A stretch of 64,000 nt of DNA from Desulfobulbaceae bacterium (GCA_020444175.1 JAHLLM010000009.1:62001-126000), one strand, 5' to 3'; numbered from the stretch's first letter, positions 54,374-63,264 are shown. Notes: a model not told the origin generated them from the sequence alone. Translations and numbers: made by a program.

Positions 54374-55297
54374 TCACAGAATCTCTGCAAGCTTTTCATG
54401 CAGCATATTCGTGGTATAGGGTTTTATCAGACATTTATGGGTGCTTCCTTCAACACCGCACTCTGCCTTTTGCCGGTCTGATTTATTCATTATTAAAACA
54501 AAAGGCGTGTCCTGCAGCTCAGGTATTGCAGCCATTTTCTTTAAAAGATCAAGTCCTGACATTTTGGGAAGATCAAAGTCGGCAATAACCAGATCAATTT
54601 CCTGGGTCTTGAGACTTTTCAAGGCGCTTTCGCCGTCAGCAGCCTCAAAAATATCCCGGCATCTTATTTCCCGTAATAATGACCGTAATATTTTTCGTGT
54701 TACCTCGACTCCGTCAACAATGAGAATGACCTTCTGGGCAAGGGAATCGGTCTGCAGCTGCTGGTTTGTGGAACTCGAGGGGGCATGGGTTTTCAGTGAA
54801 AGCAGATTTTTCTTTAAAATCTCATTGTCTTTCTGAAATTTAACATTGGATGCTGTTGTTTCACGCAATCGGACGGCAAGAACCTCTGCGAAAATACGAT
54901 AAATTATATAGCAGAAGTGCATCTCGTTTGCTTTGAGTTTCTCCTCTATGATAGCGGAGTCAAAACCAACCAGTACGGATTTCGAATTGGCCAGAATCGT
55001 GGCCGACCTCGGAGAGCCGTCTATAATTCCCATCTCTCCGAACATATCGCCGCATCGCCTTAAGGTGCCGATTATCTGCCCATTCTTCTGTATTTTCAGT
55101 TCACCGCTGATCAGAAAATAAAGCCAGCAGTCATTCCCACCTTCTTTGATAATAACTTCCTTTGGCTGGTACTCCCGCAATTTCCCGGCCTTCAGAAATG
55201 AGTGGATATCCTGCTCGGAAAATCCTTTAAATTTGTCGATTTTCTGGACCAATTTAAGGATTGACGCATTTTCAGATGTAAGTTGAATCTCTCGCAT
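54374..55297 (-). CDS. Cyclic-nucleotide-binding-domain and receiver-domain protein
   Basis: 307 residues. A Crp-type beta-barrel sensor (~20-140) has the loop FGEMGIIDGSPRSATI, which corresponds to the phosphate-binding cassette. A helical linker follows (~145-185) and a receiver domain makes up the rest (VILIVDGVEVTRKIL..., VIADFDLPKMSG, CLIKPYT). There is no DNA-binding or catalytic output. The acidic pair at the receiver start is reduced (IVDG rather than DD). It is probably a signalling adaptor. The gene upstream, 5 bp away, encodes a YgbA-type protein. Confidence 0.85.
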   Translation of the reverse strand: MREIQLTSENASILKLVQKIDKFKGFSEQDIHSFLKAGKLREYQPKEVIIKEGGNDCWLYFLISGELKIQKNGQIIGTLRRCGDMFGEMGIIDGSPRSATILANSKSVLVGFDSAIIEEKLKANEMHFCYIIYRIFAEVLAVRLRETTASNVKFQKDNEILKKNLLSLKTHAPSSSTNQQLQTDSLAQKVILIVDGVEVTRKILRSLLREIRCRDIFEAADGESALKSLKTQEIDLVIADFDLPKMSGLDLLKKMAAIPELQDTPFVLIMNKSDRQKAECGVEGSTHKCLIKPYTTNMLHEKLAEIL

Positions 55298-55302
55298 AAC
55301 AT

Positions 55303-55638
55303 TCAGTGTCGTTTCGGCTTCCTGCGAAAGCCATCAAGTAAATGCATGAAACTCATAAATGGACGCTGGAACATCATACGCGGTCCCACATAGCGCATAA
55401 CATTTCTGATCTTTTCCCGCATATGCGGCTTATAGCAGTGAACAGGGCACTTGCCACACGTTGTTTTCCCCTCCTGAAAAGGGCAGTGGACAAGTCGGAT
55501 TCTTGCATAATCCAGCAGATCATTACACTGCTCGCACAATGATCCCCTGCAATTATGGTGATCACGGCAATAAATGCGTATCATGGCTTCAATTGTTTCG
55601 GCCTCCCGCCGCATTCTCCTGCTGGAAAACGTGTTCAT
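55303..55638 (-). CDS. YgbA-type (nitrous oxide-stimulated promoter family) cysteine-rich protein
   Basis: 111 residues from the ATG at 55638; an in-frame extension upstream is less family-like. The sequence RRMRREAETIEAMIRIYCRDHH...LCEQCNDLLDYARIRLVHCPFQEGKTTCGKCPVHCYKPHMREKI carries the eight to nine cysteines typical of PF11756, a family induced by nitrogen oxides in some proteobacteria and possibly metal-binding. It shares a transcript with the cNMP/REC gene (stop to start 5 bp). Confidence 0.85.
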   Translation of the reverse strand: MNTFSSRRMRREAETIEAMIRIYCRDHHNCRGSLCEQCNDLLDYARIRLVHCPFQEGKTTCGKCPVHCYKPHMREKIRNVMRYVGPRMMFQRPFMSFMHLLDGFRRKPKRH

Positions 55639-55774
55639 GAATAATCTCTTTCGACGGGAATCCCGGCTTTTTATCCGCTTTGCCAGGGGATCAGCGAACA
55701 ATTACAATAGATAATGGTCCAAATAATCATAAAAGACAAGCACTCAACATTAAAATATATGATAGCATAAATTT

Positions 55775-56938
55775 ATGACAAGAAACTGGAGAAATCATAT
55801 TTTAGTTGCCTTTTTAGCTCTCACCATCACCATCTCCGGCCTTTTTTCTCCAGTCTACGCAACAGAAGATACAGAATTGATAAAAAAAGCCTCCTCTTCC
55901 ACGGTTATGCTCCTCCTTCACAACAGGAAAAACAAAAAACACAGTCAGGCCAGTGGCTTTTTTGTCAGCAGCAATGGGGAGATCATCACCAGTAATCATG
56001 TTCTGGAAGGCACCAGTCAAATTATCGTCAAGACAAGAGACGGTCAAAAATATACGGTTACGGGAATCGTAGCCCAAGACATCAAAAGTGATCTGGTCAG
56101 GCTGAAAGTGGAACTTCCTGTCAACACCCTTGTCACCCCCTTGAAAATAAACGAAAATATCCCCCAAATAGACGAAAAAATCTTTATTATCGGCAATCCG
56201 GGCGGCAGGGAAGGGATTGTGACCCGAGGCAAGATTCTCTCTCTTCCCCATGTTCCCAACTTTGGGCCGATTCTGCGCACAGACGCCTCCATTGCTCCTG
56301 GGTCAAGCGGAAGCCCCATGCTGAACAGCAGAGGCGAAGTCATTGGCGTTGCCGCTTTCCAGTTCAGCGGCAACGGGGAAAACAATTTTGCCATACCATC
56401 GGCTAAAATCCTGAGCATGGCCCCGGTTGATAATCGCTCTGCCGAAAAAGAGCTTGCAGAGCAAAAGGACCAGTCAGTCGAAAAACTCTTTCACCTGGCC
56501 AAAAAAAAATTACATGACAAAGAATATCAAAAAGCCCTGCAGCTCTTTAAGGCAATTCAGGACCAATATGCTTCTTCAGCAGGTCACCTCTGGAAAGACT
56601 GGGAGATATGGTTTTATATCGGCTCCTGTCAGGGACAGCTCGGCATGGCCTCCGAGGCAGTCGAATCTTTTCTACAGGCAATTAAACTGATGCCTGAAAT
56701 TGCCCTTAACCACTACAGCATTGGAGTTGCCTATAACCAACTCGGTCTCCAGAAGAAAGCCAAAACAGCATATAGCCAGGCGATCACCCTGCAACCGGAT
56801 CTAAAACAGGCCCATTTCAATCTTGGCCTTACCTGTTTTTATCTCCACGACAACGCGTGCGTCACAGAGGAGTTACGATCACTGACAAAACTTGATCCAA
56901 GCCTGGCCCACCGTCTTGCGGTTGCACTTCACCAATAG
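55775..56938 (+). CDS. Periplasmic trypsin-like serine protease with TPR repeats
   Basis: 387 residues. The signal segment is ~9-30. The S1C-type protease domain has His75 (TSNHVLEG), Asp106 (IKSDLVRL) and Ser178 (APGSSGSPML) as the catalytic triad. Instead of the PDZ domains of DegP/DegS it carries about three TPR units from ~220 to the end (AKKKLHDKEYQKALQLF, NHYSIGVAYNQLGLQKKAKTAYSQAI, HFNLGLTCFYL). TPRs would bind a protein partner or substrate in the periplasm. It stands alone on the plus strand. Confidence 0.9.
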   Translation: MTRNWRNHILVAFLALTITISGLFSPVYATEDTELIKKASSSTVMLLLHNRKNKKHSQASGFFVSSNGEIITSNHVLEGTSQIIVKTRDGQKYTVTGIVAQDIKSDLVRLKVELPVNTLVTPLKINENIPQIDEKIFIIGNPGGREGIVTRGKILSLPHVPNFGPILRTDASIAPGSSGSPMLNSRGEVIGVAAFQFSGNGENNFAIPSAKILSMAPVDNRSAEKELAEQKDQSVEKLFHLAKKKLHDKEYQKALQLFKAIQDQYASSAGHLWKDWEIWFYIGSCQGQLGMASEAVESFLQAIKLMPEIALNHYSIGVAYNQLGLQKKAKTAYSQAITLQPDLKQAHFNLGLTCFYLHDNACVTEELRSLTKLDPSLAHRLAVALHQ

Positions 56939-57069
56939 GGCAACAAAAACGGCTCTGGCTATGGCGAGGCCTGATTCTTGCTGGTATAAATGCTTGTACG
57001 GGAGGCAAAAGAAACAATTGACATTCATTCCTTAATCTATTAGTTAGAAAATTAATTTAAATGCCCCTT

Positions 57070-57155
57070 CTTCGACAAAGGCAAACCCAGGAAACCTGGA
57101 GACGCAAAGCCACGGGCCAAATTCATTTTTCGGCAGCCGGGCTACCGACAGAGGA
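57070..57155 (+). promoter_or_regulatory. Cyclic di-GMP-I (GEMM-I) riboswitch aptamer
   Basis: The conserved GEMM-I elements are in order: ACAAAGGCAAACC, a short hairpin (CCAGGAAACCTGG), GACGCAAAGCCACGGGCC, a variable loop, then CGGCAGCCGGGCTACCGA (tetraloop-receptor side). A terminator hairpin follows 28 bp later and the gene for a REC-PAS signalling protein begins 100 bp downstream. The arrangement suits transcriptional control by c-di-GMP; whether the ligand turns the gene on or off cannot be told. The upstream 56939-57069 stretch holds the promoter. Confidence 0.92.
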
Positions 57156-57182
57156 ACCAAAGCATGCTTCATAACAGGTTGC

Positions 57183-57217
57183 ACGCCCTCTTCGGAATTG
57201 AAGTCGGGCGTTTTTTC
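57183..57217 (+). terminator. Terminator hairpin in the riboswitch expression platform
   Basis: ACGCCC and GGGCGT pair, extended by CTTC/GAAG, and are followed by six T residues. It lies between the c-di-GMP aptamer and the ATG at 57256. Confidence 0.85.
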
Positions 57218-57255
57218 ATTTATTCGAACAATCCAGTTCGTCAGAGAGGCCTGTT

Positions 57256-58773
57256 ATGACGCAAAAAATCCTGATTGTCGACAACAACAAACTCATCCTT
57301 CGCCTCATGCGTCACCTGCTGGAAAATGCAACTGACTGCACGATTCAAACAGCGGAAGACGGACTGACTGCCCTCCATATCCTCGATTCATTTAAACCGG
57401 AGCTCATATTTGTTGACCTGATCATGCCCAAAATCGCCGGCGACAAACTGTGCCGCATCATCCGCAAAATGCCGGAGTTTGATAAAACTTTTATCGTCAT
57501 TCTTTCAGCAGTGGCTGCAGAAACCGAAATCAAGTTCCGTTCCTTCGGCGCAGATGCCTGCATCGCAAAAGGCCCTGCCAAAGAGATGGAAAAACATGTC
57601 CGCACAATCCTTTCCCATATAGAAACGAAAAATAGAAAAGAAGCCTTGGGCGGGATATTGGGTGTCGATGAAATCCACCACCGGGAAATCACCAAAGAAC
57701 TGCTCGCCTCCAAGAAACACTTTGAAATAACCTTGGAAAACATGGCTGACGGCTTTCTCGAACTAACCATGGACGGAACGGTAATCTACGCCAACGACGC
57801 AGCCACCAAATTGCTGGCAACCCCGGAAGAAAACCTGCTTTCATCATGCTTTTTTGACTATCTTGAAGAAAAGCAGCCCAGCATCCTGGTATCGCTTTTA
57901 AATAATTGCCATGAAATAATAGAGATTGGCGAAGATGAGCCATTTACCATTGGGGGGAAACATATACTGTTGAAGGCTGTGCCTCTGTTGGAGCAGGAAG
58001 AAAAATCCATTATCGTTTTTCTGTGTGACATAAGCCAGCGCAAGCAGGCCGAGGAAAACCTCCAGCAGCATATGATAGATCTGGAAGATATCGTTGCCCA
58101 GAGGACCGTTGAGTACGAAGAGGTAAATGAAACCCTGGAACATGAAATTGGCGAACGCCGCAAGATACAGGATGAACTTGAGAGCGTTGCCAGGCAATGG
58201 AGTAAAACCTTTGACACTATTCAGGATTTTGTATCCCTGCATGACAATGATATGAAATTAGTCAGAGTCAATAAATCCATGGCCGATTTTTTCGGGAAAA
58301 AGCCGGAAGAACTTGTCGGCAAATATTGTTATGAAGTCATGCACGGCAGTAAAGAGCCCTGGCCGGACTGTCCCCATGTTCAGGCCAACCAGGTCAAAAA
58401 AACCCGCTCTACGGAAGTATATGATACCCACATAGGCGTCCCTCTCCTCATAACCTGCACCCCTTCTTTTGACGACGAAGGCCATATGACCGGTACCGTG
58501 CATGTGGCCAGGGACATATCGGAACAGAAAGAAGCGGAACTTGAAAAAATTGAACTTATTACCCAACTGCAGGATGCCCTGTCCCGTGTCAAACAGCTCA
58601 GCGGCTTTCTGCCGATCTGCGCTTCGTGCAAAAAAATAAGAGATGACAAGGGCTACTGGAATCAGATTGAAGAATATATACGTAGCCACTCGGAAGCGGA
58701 ATTCAGCCACGGCCTATGCCCGGAATGTGCATGTAAACTTTACCCGGAATTCTATGCCAAGAAGAAAAAATGA
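57256..58773 (+). CDS. REC-PAS-PAS signalling protein with a C-terminal cysteine domain, under c-di-GMP riboswitch control
   Basis: 505 residues, soluble. The receiver domain (1-120) has Asp54 (IFVDLIMPK). A PAS domain (~155-270) is followed by a coiled coil (~275-315) and a second PAS (~320-435). The C-terminal module (~455-500) reads PICASCKKIRDDKGYW...FSHGLCPEC, a Cys4 element seen at the end of many PAS proteins without kinase domains. No enzymatic output is present, so it probably works through partner proteins. The upstream riboswitch implies its level depends on c-di-GMP. Confidence 0.88.
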   Translation: MTQKILIVDNNKLILRLMRHLLENATDCTIQTAEDGLTALHILDSFKPELIFVDLIMPKIAGDKLCRIIRKMPEFDKTFIVILSAVAAETEIKFRSFGADACIAKGPAKEMEKHVRTILSHIETKNRKEALGGILGVDEIHHREITKELLASKKHFEITLENMADGFLELTMDGTVIYANDAATKLLATPEENLLSSCFFDYLEEKQPSILVSLLNNCHEIIEIGEDEPFTIGGKHILLKAVPLLEQEEKSIIVFLCDISQRKQAEENLQQHMIDLEDIVAQRTVEYEEVNETLEHEIGERRKIQDELESVARQWSKTFDTIQDFVSLHDNDMKLVRVNKSMADFFGKKPEELVGKYCYEVMHGSKEPWPDCPHVQANQVKKTRSTEVYDTHIGVPLLITCTPSFDDEGHMTGTVHVARDISEQKEAELEKIELITQLQDALSRVKQLSGFLPICASCKKIRDDKGYWNQIEEYIRSHSEAEFSHGLCPECACKLYPEFYAKKKK

Positions 58774-58780
58774 TGAATTC

Positions 58781-58874
58781 GTAAAAAGCTCTGAAGCTGA
58801 CCATCTGCCTACGTAATATCAAGAGGCTACAGACGTGTCGGCGGCGATTGAGAGTTTTTTTGCAAAACCGTCAA
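58781..58874 (+). repeat. Dispersed intergenic hairpin repeat, copy R3
   Basis: Starts GTAAAAAGCTC, then GAAGCTGACCATCTGCCTACGTAATATCAA, a variable middle, GACGTGTCGGCGGCGATTGAGAG, a T-run, GCAAAACCGTCAA. Across its whole length it aligns with copy R4 at 63768, with only scattered differences. It fills most of the gap between the REC-PAS gene and the OmpR-type regulator gene. Confidence 0.88.
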
Positions 58875-58884
58875 AAAGTAAGTT

Positions 58885-58916
58885 GTGATACTTTTGTGAT
58901 ATATTGTCCTTATTAT
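58885..58916 (+). promoter_or_regulatory. Two GTGA direct repeats 11 bp apart before the OmpR-type regulator gene
   Basis: GTGA at 58885 and 58896, within TTGTGATACTT and TTGTGATATAT. TATTAT at 58911 can serve as -10, 15 bp from the last GTGA. The same spacing is found at 61227-61281, so this is probably an autoregulatory site of the regulator encoded downstream. Confidence 0.65.
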
Positions 58917-59006
58917 TAGAGAAAAGGACACTGAAGCTGAAGGGATTGCATGCAAATGGCGGCAAAACCCTCACCTTTTTCACAAGGCAGGAAATAGGGG
59001 GAATTC

Positions 59007-59723
59007 ATGGCACATCGTATTCTCATAATAGAAGACAACACAGATCTTGCCAAAGTGCTGCAAATGCACCTGCAGGATCTGGCTTTCGAGGTTGACCTGG
59101 CCCATGATGGAGTTGCAGGTCTGACCCGTGCTGAAGCCGGTTCCTATGACCTGATTATACTGGACCTGATGCTGCCCGGCCTGGATGGCATTGAAATCTG
59201 CCGCCGCATACGTCAAAAGGGCCCCTATACTCCCATCCTCATGCTTACCTCCAAGTCTTCCGAACTTGACCGCATTCTCGGTTTGGAGATCGGTGCGGAC
59301 GATTATGTAACAAAACCTTTCAGTATCCAGGAGTTAATGGCCAGAGTAAAGGCAATCCTGCGGCGTATTGAAGGACTTGAGCGTTCAGCCAAGGAAGAAA
59401 AAGAGATAATTCGTGCCGGAGATCTGGTCATTGACTCATCCAGCCGCACAGTCCGGCATAATGGCGAGTCTCTTGAACTGACGGCCAAGGAATTTGACCT
59501 TCTTCTTCATTTTGCCAGACATCCGGGCAGGGTTTACAGCCGTTCACAGTTGCTTGATACTGTCTGGGGATACGGGCACGACGGCTATGAGCATACAGTC
59601 AATTCGCACATGAACCGCCTCAGGGCAAAAATAGAGAAAGACCCTTCAAATCCTCAGTATATTCTGACTGTCTGGGGTGTGGGTTACAAGTTTTCCGATC
59701 TTTTCGGGGGAGGGATAAAATAA
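59007..59723 (+). CDS. OmpR/PhoB-family response regulator
   Basis: 238 residues. The receiver domain (4-120) has Asp53 (LIILDLMLPGLDG), Thr in MLTSKSSEL and Lys in YVTKPFS. The winged-helix DNA-binding domain (~135-232) has LELTAKEFDLLLHFARHPGRVYSR, VNSHMNRLRAKIEKDPSNPQ and the closing TVWGVGYKF. Such proteins bind direct repeats 11 bp apart, which are present both upstream of this gene and upstream of the spondin-domain gene. The kinase gene follows 3 bp downstream. Confidence 0.96.
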   Translation: MAHRILIIEDNTDLAKVLQMHLQDLAFEVDLAHDGVAGLTRAEAGSYDLIILDLMLPGLDGIEICRRIRQKGPYTPILMLTSKSSELDRILGLEIGADDYVTKPFSIQELMARVKAILRRIEGLERSAKEEKEIIRAGDLVIDSSSRTVRHNGESLELTAKEFDLLLHFARHPGRVYSRSQLLDTVWGYGHDGYEHTVNSHMNRLRAKIEKDPSNPQYILTVWGVGYKFSDLFGGGIK

Positions 59724-59726
59724 ACC

Positions 59727-61211
59727 ATGCTGCACTCCCTTTACTCAAAACTTGCCGCTGTCATGCTGCTTCTGTTTAGCGCAGTCGGAGTGCTTGTTGT
59801 GGGCGTGGTTATTTATTCCACCGACATGTATCGCCAGGAGGTGAGCCAGAAACTGAACCGCGGCCTGGCAGAAAACATAGTCAAAGAAAAAATTCTTATC
59901 AAAAACAATAAAATTGAACACGGAGCCCTGGAAGATATCTTTCATATGCTCATGGTCATCAATCCTTCAATTGAACTGTATCTTCTGGACCCGGAAGGAA
60001 ACATCCTTGCTTTTTCAGCCGATCCAGGCAAAGTAAAACGTCGGAAAGTCTCTCTTGAACCGATTACCAGCTGGTTATCCGGCGATAAGGCCCTGCCTCT
60101 TCAGGGTGATGACCCGCGCCATCTGTCCCGGCGTAAGGTTTTTTCAGCGGCCCGTATCCCGCAGCAGGGCCATCTGGAAGGCTATCTCTACGTCATTCTC
60201 GGAGGAGAGGATTACGATACCATTGCCCAGAAAATAAAGGAAAGCTTCATTCTGAGCATGTCGAGCTGGATGATCGTTGGCGCCCTTTTCTTTGCCGTTG
60301 CTACCGGACTCTTGCTTTTCAGCCTGCTGACCCGCAGATTAAAAAAACTGACAGCAGGCATGAAGGCCTTTAAACGGGGAGAAAACCTGGCCACCTTAGA
60401 TCTGCCACGCCCCAAACCTGCAAAGCGGCCAGGCGATGAAATCGACAACCTGGGAGAAACATTCCGCGAAATGGCGGCACGAATTGAAGAGCAACTGGAA
60501 AAACTCCAGAAAAGCGATCTGCTGCGGCGCGAACTGGTTGCCAATGTTTCCCATGACCTGCGCACCCCGCTCGCCACCTTGACCGCTTATATAGAAACAA
60601 TGCAGCTCAAGGAAAACGATTTATCCCCAGAGGAACGCAAAACATATTTAAAGGTTGCCCGCAAGCATTGCGAACGCCTCAACTCCCTGGTTGTTGATCT
60701 TTTTGAACTGGCAAAGCTTGATGCCAGGGAAACAAAGCTCAACCTCGAACCGTTCAGTCTCGCCGAGCTGATCCAGGATGTGGTACAGAACTATGAGCTG
60801 CCTGCCCGGGAAAAAGACATAACTCTCATCTCCAATATAGGGCAGGAGCTTTCCTTTGTTCTGGGAGATATAGGGCTGGTAGAACGCGTTCTGGAAAACC
60901 TGATTATCAACGCTTTACGGCACACGCCCCGGGGCGGCACAATCAGTGTTATCCTTACCCCGACCGGAAGTTTCATGAAGGTCCAGGTTCTGGACACAGG
61001 CGTGGGGATTCCGGAAGAAGCACTGCCCCATATCTTTAACCGCTTTTATAAGCTCAAAACCACATCCGATTCACCGTCATCCTTCTCAGGCCTGGGCCTT
61101 GCCATTGCCAAGCGGATTCTTGACCTCCACGGCAGTTCCATTGAAGTGGACAGCGAACTCAACTCCGGAACCTGCTTTACCTTCACTCTCCCTCTTCACA
61201 CCAGCCTTTAA
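59727..61211 (+). CDS. Sensor histidine kinase (EnvZ/PhoR-type) partner of the OmpR-type regulator
   Basis: 494 residues. Membrane helices at ~8-32 and ~178-200 enclose a ~145-residue periplasmic sensor with the PAS/Cache-like strand NPSIELYLLDPEGNIL. HAMP follows (~203-255), then HisKA with His276 (NVSHDLRTPLATL) and HATPase with ENLIINALRHTPRGG, DTGVGIPEEAL and FSGLGLAIAKRI. The periplasmic signal is unknown; the downstream MsrAB gene suggests envelope oxidation as one candidate. Confidence 0.95.
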   Translation: MLHSLYSKLAAVMLLLFSAVGVLVVGVVIYSTDMYRQEVSQKLNRGLAENIVKEKILIKNNKIEHGALEDIFHMLMVINPSIELYLLDPEGNILAFSADPGKVKRRKVSLEPITSWLSGDKALPLQGDDPRHLSRRKVFSAARIPQQGHLEGYLYVILGGEDYDTIAQKIKESFILSMSSWMIVGALFFAVATGLLLFSLLTRRLKKLTAGMKAFKRGENLATLDLPRPKPAKRPGDEIDNLGETFREMAARIEEQLEKLQKSDLLRRELVANVSHDLRTPLATLTAYIETMQLKENDLSPEERKTYLKVARKHCERLNSLVVDLFELAKLDARETKLNLEPFSLAELIQDVVQNYELPAREKDITLISNIGQELSFVLGDIGLVERVLENLIINALRHTPRGGTISVILTPTGSFMKVQVLDTGVGIPEEALPHIFNRFYKLKTTSDSPSSFSGLGLAIAKRILDLHGSSIEVDSELNSGTCFTFTLPLHTSL

Positions 61212-61226
61212 GCATTTTTTTTCGTT

Positions 61227-61281
61227 CGTGACAAAATAGTGATAATTTCGTGAATTTTCCGTGATCCAACCTTCTTACATT
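61227..61281 (+). promoter_or_regulatory. Four GTGA direct repeats with exact 11-bp spacing, and a -10 box
   Basis: GTGA occurs at 61228, 61239, 61250 and 61261, each usually preceded by C (unit CGTGATAATTT). TACATT at 61276 can serve as -10, 15 bp from the last GTGA, the layout of PhoB/OmpR-activated promoters. It lies between the kinase gene and the spondin-domain gene. Confidence 0.78.
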
Positions 61282-61428
61282 ATGAAGCAGGGAAAGGACA
61301 ACAGCCCATGGGCAGTCTGTCCTGCATGAATTTTCAATCATTTTTTAAAAGTCAAAGAAGGAGGTGGGACTTTTACCAACAGGAATCGAGTTTTTAAATG
61401 ATTAATTTTGTTATCAGGAGGTACGGAA

Positions 61429-62112
61429 ATGAAAAAGACATTGACATTGACACTGACTGCATTGTTTCTTCTCAGCTTATTTGCCGGCCTGGCCATAAGC
61501 AAGGATGATTCAAACGACAAAAACTGGTTTTATGAGGTAACTGTCACCAATCTTACCCGAGGAGAAATTTTTACCCCCATACTCGTTGCCACCCATAAAA
61601 AAGGGGTCAAACTTTTTGAATTGGGCCAGGCGGCTTCCGACGAAATTGCCCAGCTTGCCGAAGGTGGCAAAACAGTTCCACTGGCCGACCATCTAGCAGC
61701 AATTTCGGACGTTGGCTACATAACCGATTCCGGCGGGGTACTGCTTCCAGGAGAAACAGTAATAATTAAAGTTCAGACAGGAAAAAGATTTAACCATCTG
61801 AGCCTTGCCGCCATGCTTGTTCCGACAAATGACGGCATGTTTGCCTTGAACGACGTTCTCGGACCGCTATTCCCCCATAAGGAAGTCGTCCATTTCTCTC
61901 CGGTTTATGATGCCGGAACCGAAGTGAACACCGAGTCCTGTGAAGATATTCCAGGTGGCGGAGGCTGTGCAGGTAATGGCTACACAACCGACGATGGAGA
62001 AGGGTACGTCCATATTCATTCAGGCATCCATGGTATCGGGGATTTGAATGCTGAAGAATATGACTGGCGCAACCCTGCTGCCAAAATCTCCATTCGCCGC
62101 ATCAGGGAATAA
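61429..62112 (+). CDS. Secreted spondin-domain protein
   Basis: 227 residues from the ATG at 61429 (AGGAGG 8 bp upstream). A signal peptide (1-23) is followed by [32 protein letters not shown] and PGETVIIKV, then [19 protein letters not shown], the pattern of bacterial spondin_N (PF06468) domains. The C-terminal part holds a Gly/Cys loop ([14 protein letters not shown]) and [13 protein letters not shown]. Spondin-type domains bind matrix or cell-surface partners in animals; the bacterial role is unknown. The promoter carries the OmpR-type repeats. Confidence 0.85.
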   Translation: MKKTLTLTLTALFLLSLFAGLAISKDDSNDKNWFYEVTVTNLTRGEIFTPILVATHKKGVKLFELGQAASDEIAQLAEGGKTVPLADHLAAISDVGYITDSGGVLLPGETVIIKVQTGKRFNHLSLAAMLVPTNDGMFALNDVLGPLFPHKEVVHFSPVYDAGTEVNTESCEDIPGGGGCAGNGYTTDDGEGYVHIHSGIHGIGDLNAEEYDWRNPAAKISIRRIRE

Positions 62113-62142
62113 GACAAGCCTTTCAATTCATATCAAAAAACG

Positions 62143-62169
62143 GAGCCGGACCTGGAAAAGCCGGCTCCA
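62143..62169 (+). terminator. Hairpin between the spondin-domain gene and msrAB
   Basis: GGAGCCGG and CCGGCTCC form an 8-bp stem with an 11-base loop, without a T-run. It could reduce or process the transcript into msrAB. Confidence 0.4.
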
Positions 62170-62188
62170 TAACCCAGGAGGCGACGCT

Positions 62189-63250
62189 ATGAAATCTCTC
62201 TACTTCTTTACCATTTTACTTATTTTTGCAGTTGCCTTCCTTTCATTTGCCCAGGCAGACAACAAGAAAGAAATGTTTTCCGACTCATACGAAAAAGCCA
62301 CCTTTGCCGGTGGTTGCTTCTGGTGCATGGAAAAACCCTTTGAAAAACTTGATGGAGTGGCTGACGTAATCTCCGGATATACCGGCGGGACCAGCAAAGA
62401 TCCAAACTATCAGAATTATGCCGCCGGCGGTCATATAGAAGCCGTCCAGGTTGTATACGACCCTGAAAAAATATCCTACGATAAGCTGCTCGATGTCTTC
62501 TGGCACCAGATCGACCCCACTGACCCGAACGGACAGTTTGTGGACCGTGGCAGGGAATATTCCACTGCCATCTTTTATCATGACAGCAGACAGAAACAGC
62601 TTGCCGAAAATTCGAGGAAAAATTTAGAGGGAAAAAAGATATTTTCAGGACCCATCGTCACACCTGTTATTGCCAGCGCGACATTTTACCCTGCCGAAGA
62701 ATATCATCAGGATTATTACAAAAAAAATCCCATCCGCTATACCTTTTACAGGTCGCGGTCAGGGCGTGATACCTTTCTCAAGCAGGTGATGTGGGGGAAA
62801 GAAGAAAAAAAAGAAAAATGGAGCAAATCCGAACTCAAGAAAAGACTTACCCCTCTGCAATACAGGGTAACCCAGAAAGAAGGGACGGAACCGGCCTTTG
62901 ATAATGCATTCTGGGATAACAAAAAAGCTGGCATTTATGTTGATATTGTCTCCGGCGAGCCCCTTTTCAGTTCTCTGGACAAATATGACTCCAAAACAGG
63001 CTGGCCGAGTTTCACCAAGCCCCTGGTACCGGAAAACATTGAAGAGCATGAAGATAATACGTTTTTTATGAAAAGGACAGAGGTGCGCAGCGCAGAGGCG
63101 GATTCCCATCTGGGCCACGTCTTTAACGACGGTCCGGCTCCAACTGGGCTTCGCTACTGTATCAACTCAGCCTCCCTGCGCTTTATCCCCCTGGAAGACA
63201 TGGAGGAACGGGGATACGGAGAATTTCTTACGCTCTTTGAAAAAAAGTGA
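62189..63250 (+). CDS. msrAB: Exported fused methionine sulfoxide reductase MsrA-MsrB
   Basis: 353 residues from the ATG at 62189 (CAGGAGGCG upstream). A signal peptide (1-22, FAQA) targets it outside the inner membrane. MsrA (~35-190) has the catalytic GGCFWCME and ISGYTGG. MsrB (~215-350) has GWPSF and the catalytic cysteine in [12 protein letters not shown]. In MsrB the usual zinc CxxC is YVDIVSG, so this is the zinc-less form. The enzyme reduces both sulfoxide epimers of methionine in envelope proteins. It needs an extracytoplasmic electron donor, not encoded here. Confidence 0.95.
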   Translation: MKSLYFFTILLIFAVAFLSFAQADNKKEMFSDSYEKATFAGGCFWCMEKPFEKLDGVADVISGYTGGTSKDPNYQNYAAGGHIEAVQVVYDPEKISYDKLLDVFWHQIDPTDPNGQFVDRGREYSTAIFYHDSRQKQLAENSRKNLEGKKIFSGPIVTPVIASATFYPAEEYHQDYYKKNPIRYTFYRSRSGRDTFLKQVMWGKEEKKEKWSKSELKKRLTPLQYRVTQKEGTEPAFDNAFWDNKKAGIYVDIVSGEPLFSSLDKYDSKTGWPSFTKPLVPENIEEHEDNTFFMKRTEVRSAEADSHLGHVFNDGPAPTGLRYCINSASLRFIPLEDMEERGYGEFLTLFEKK

Positions 63251-63264
63251 ATAAAAGAAAACGA

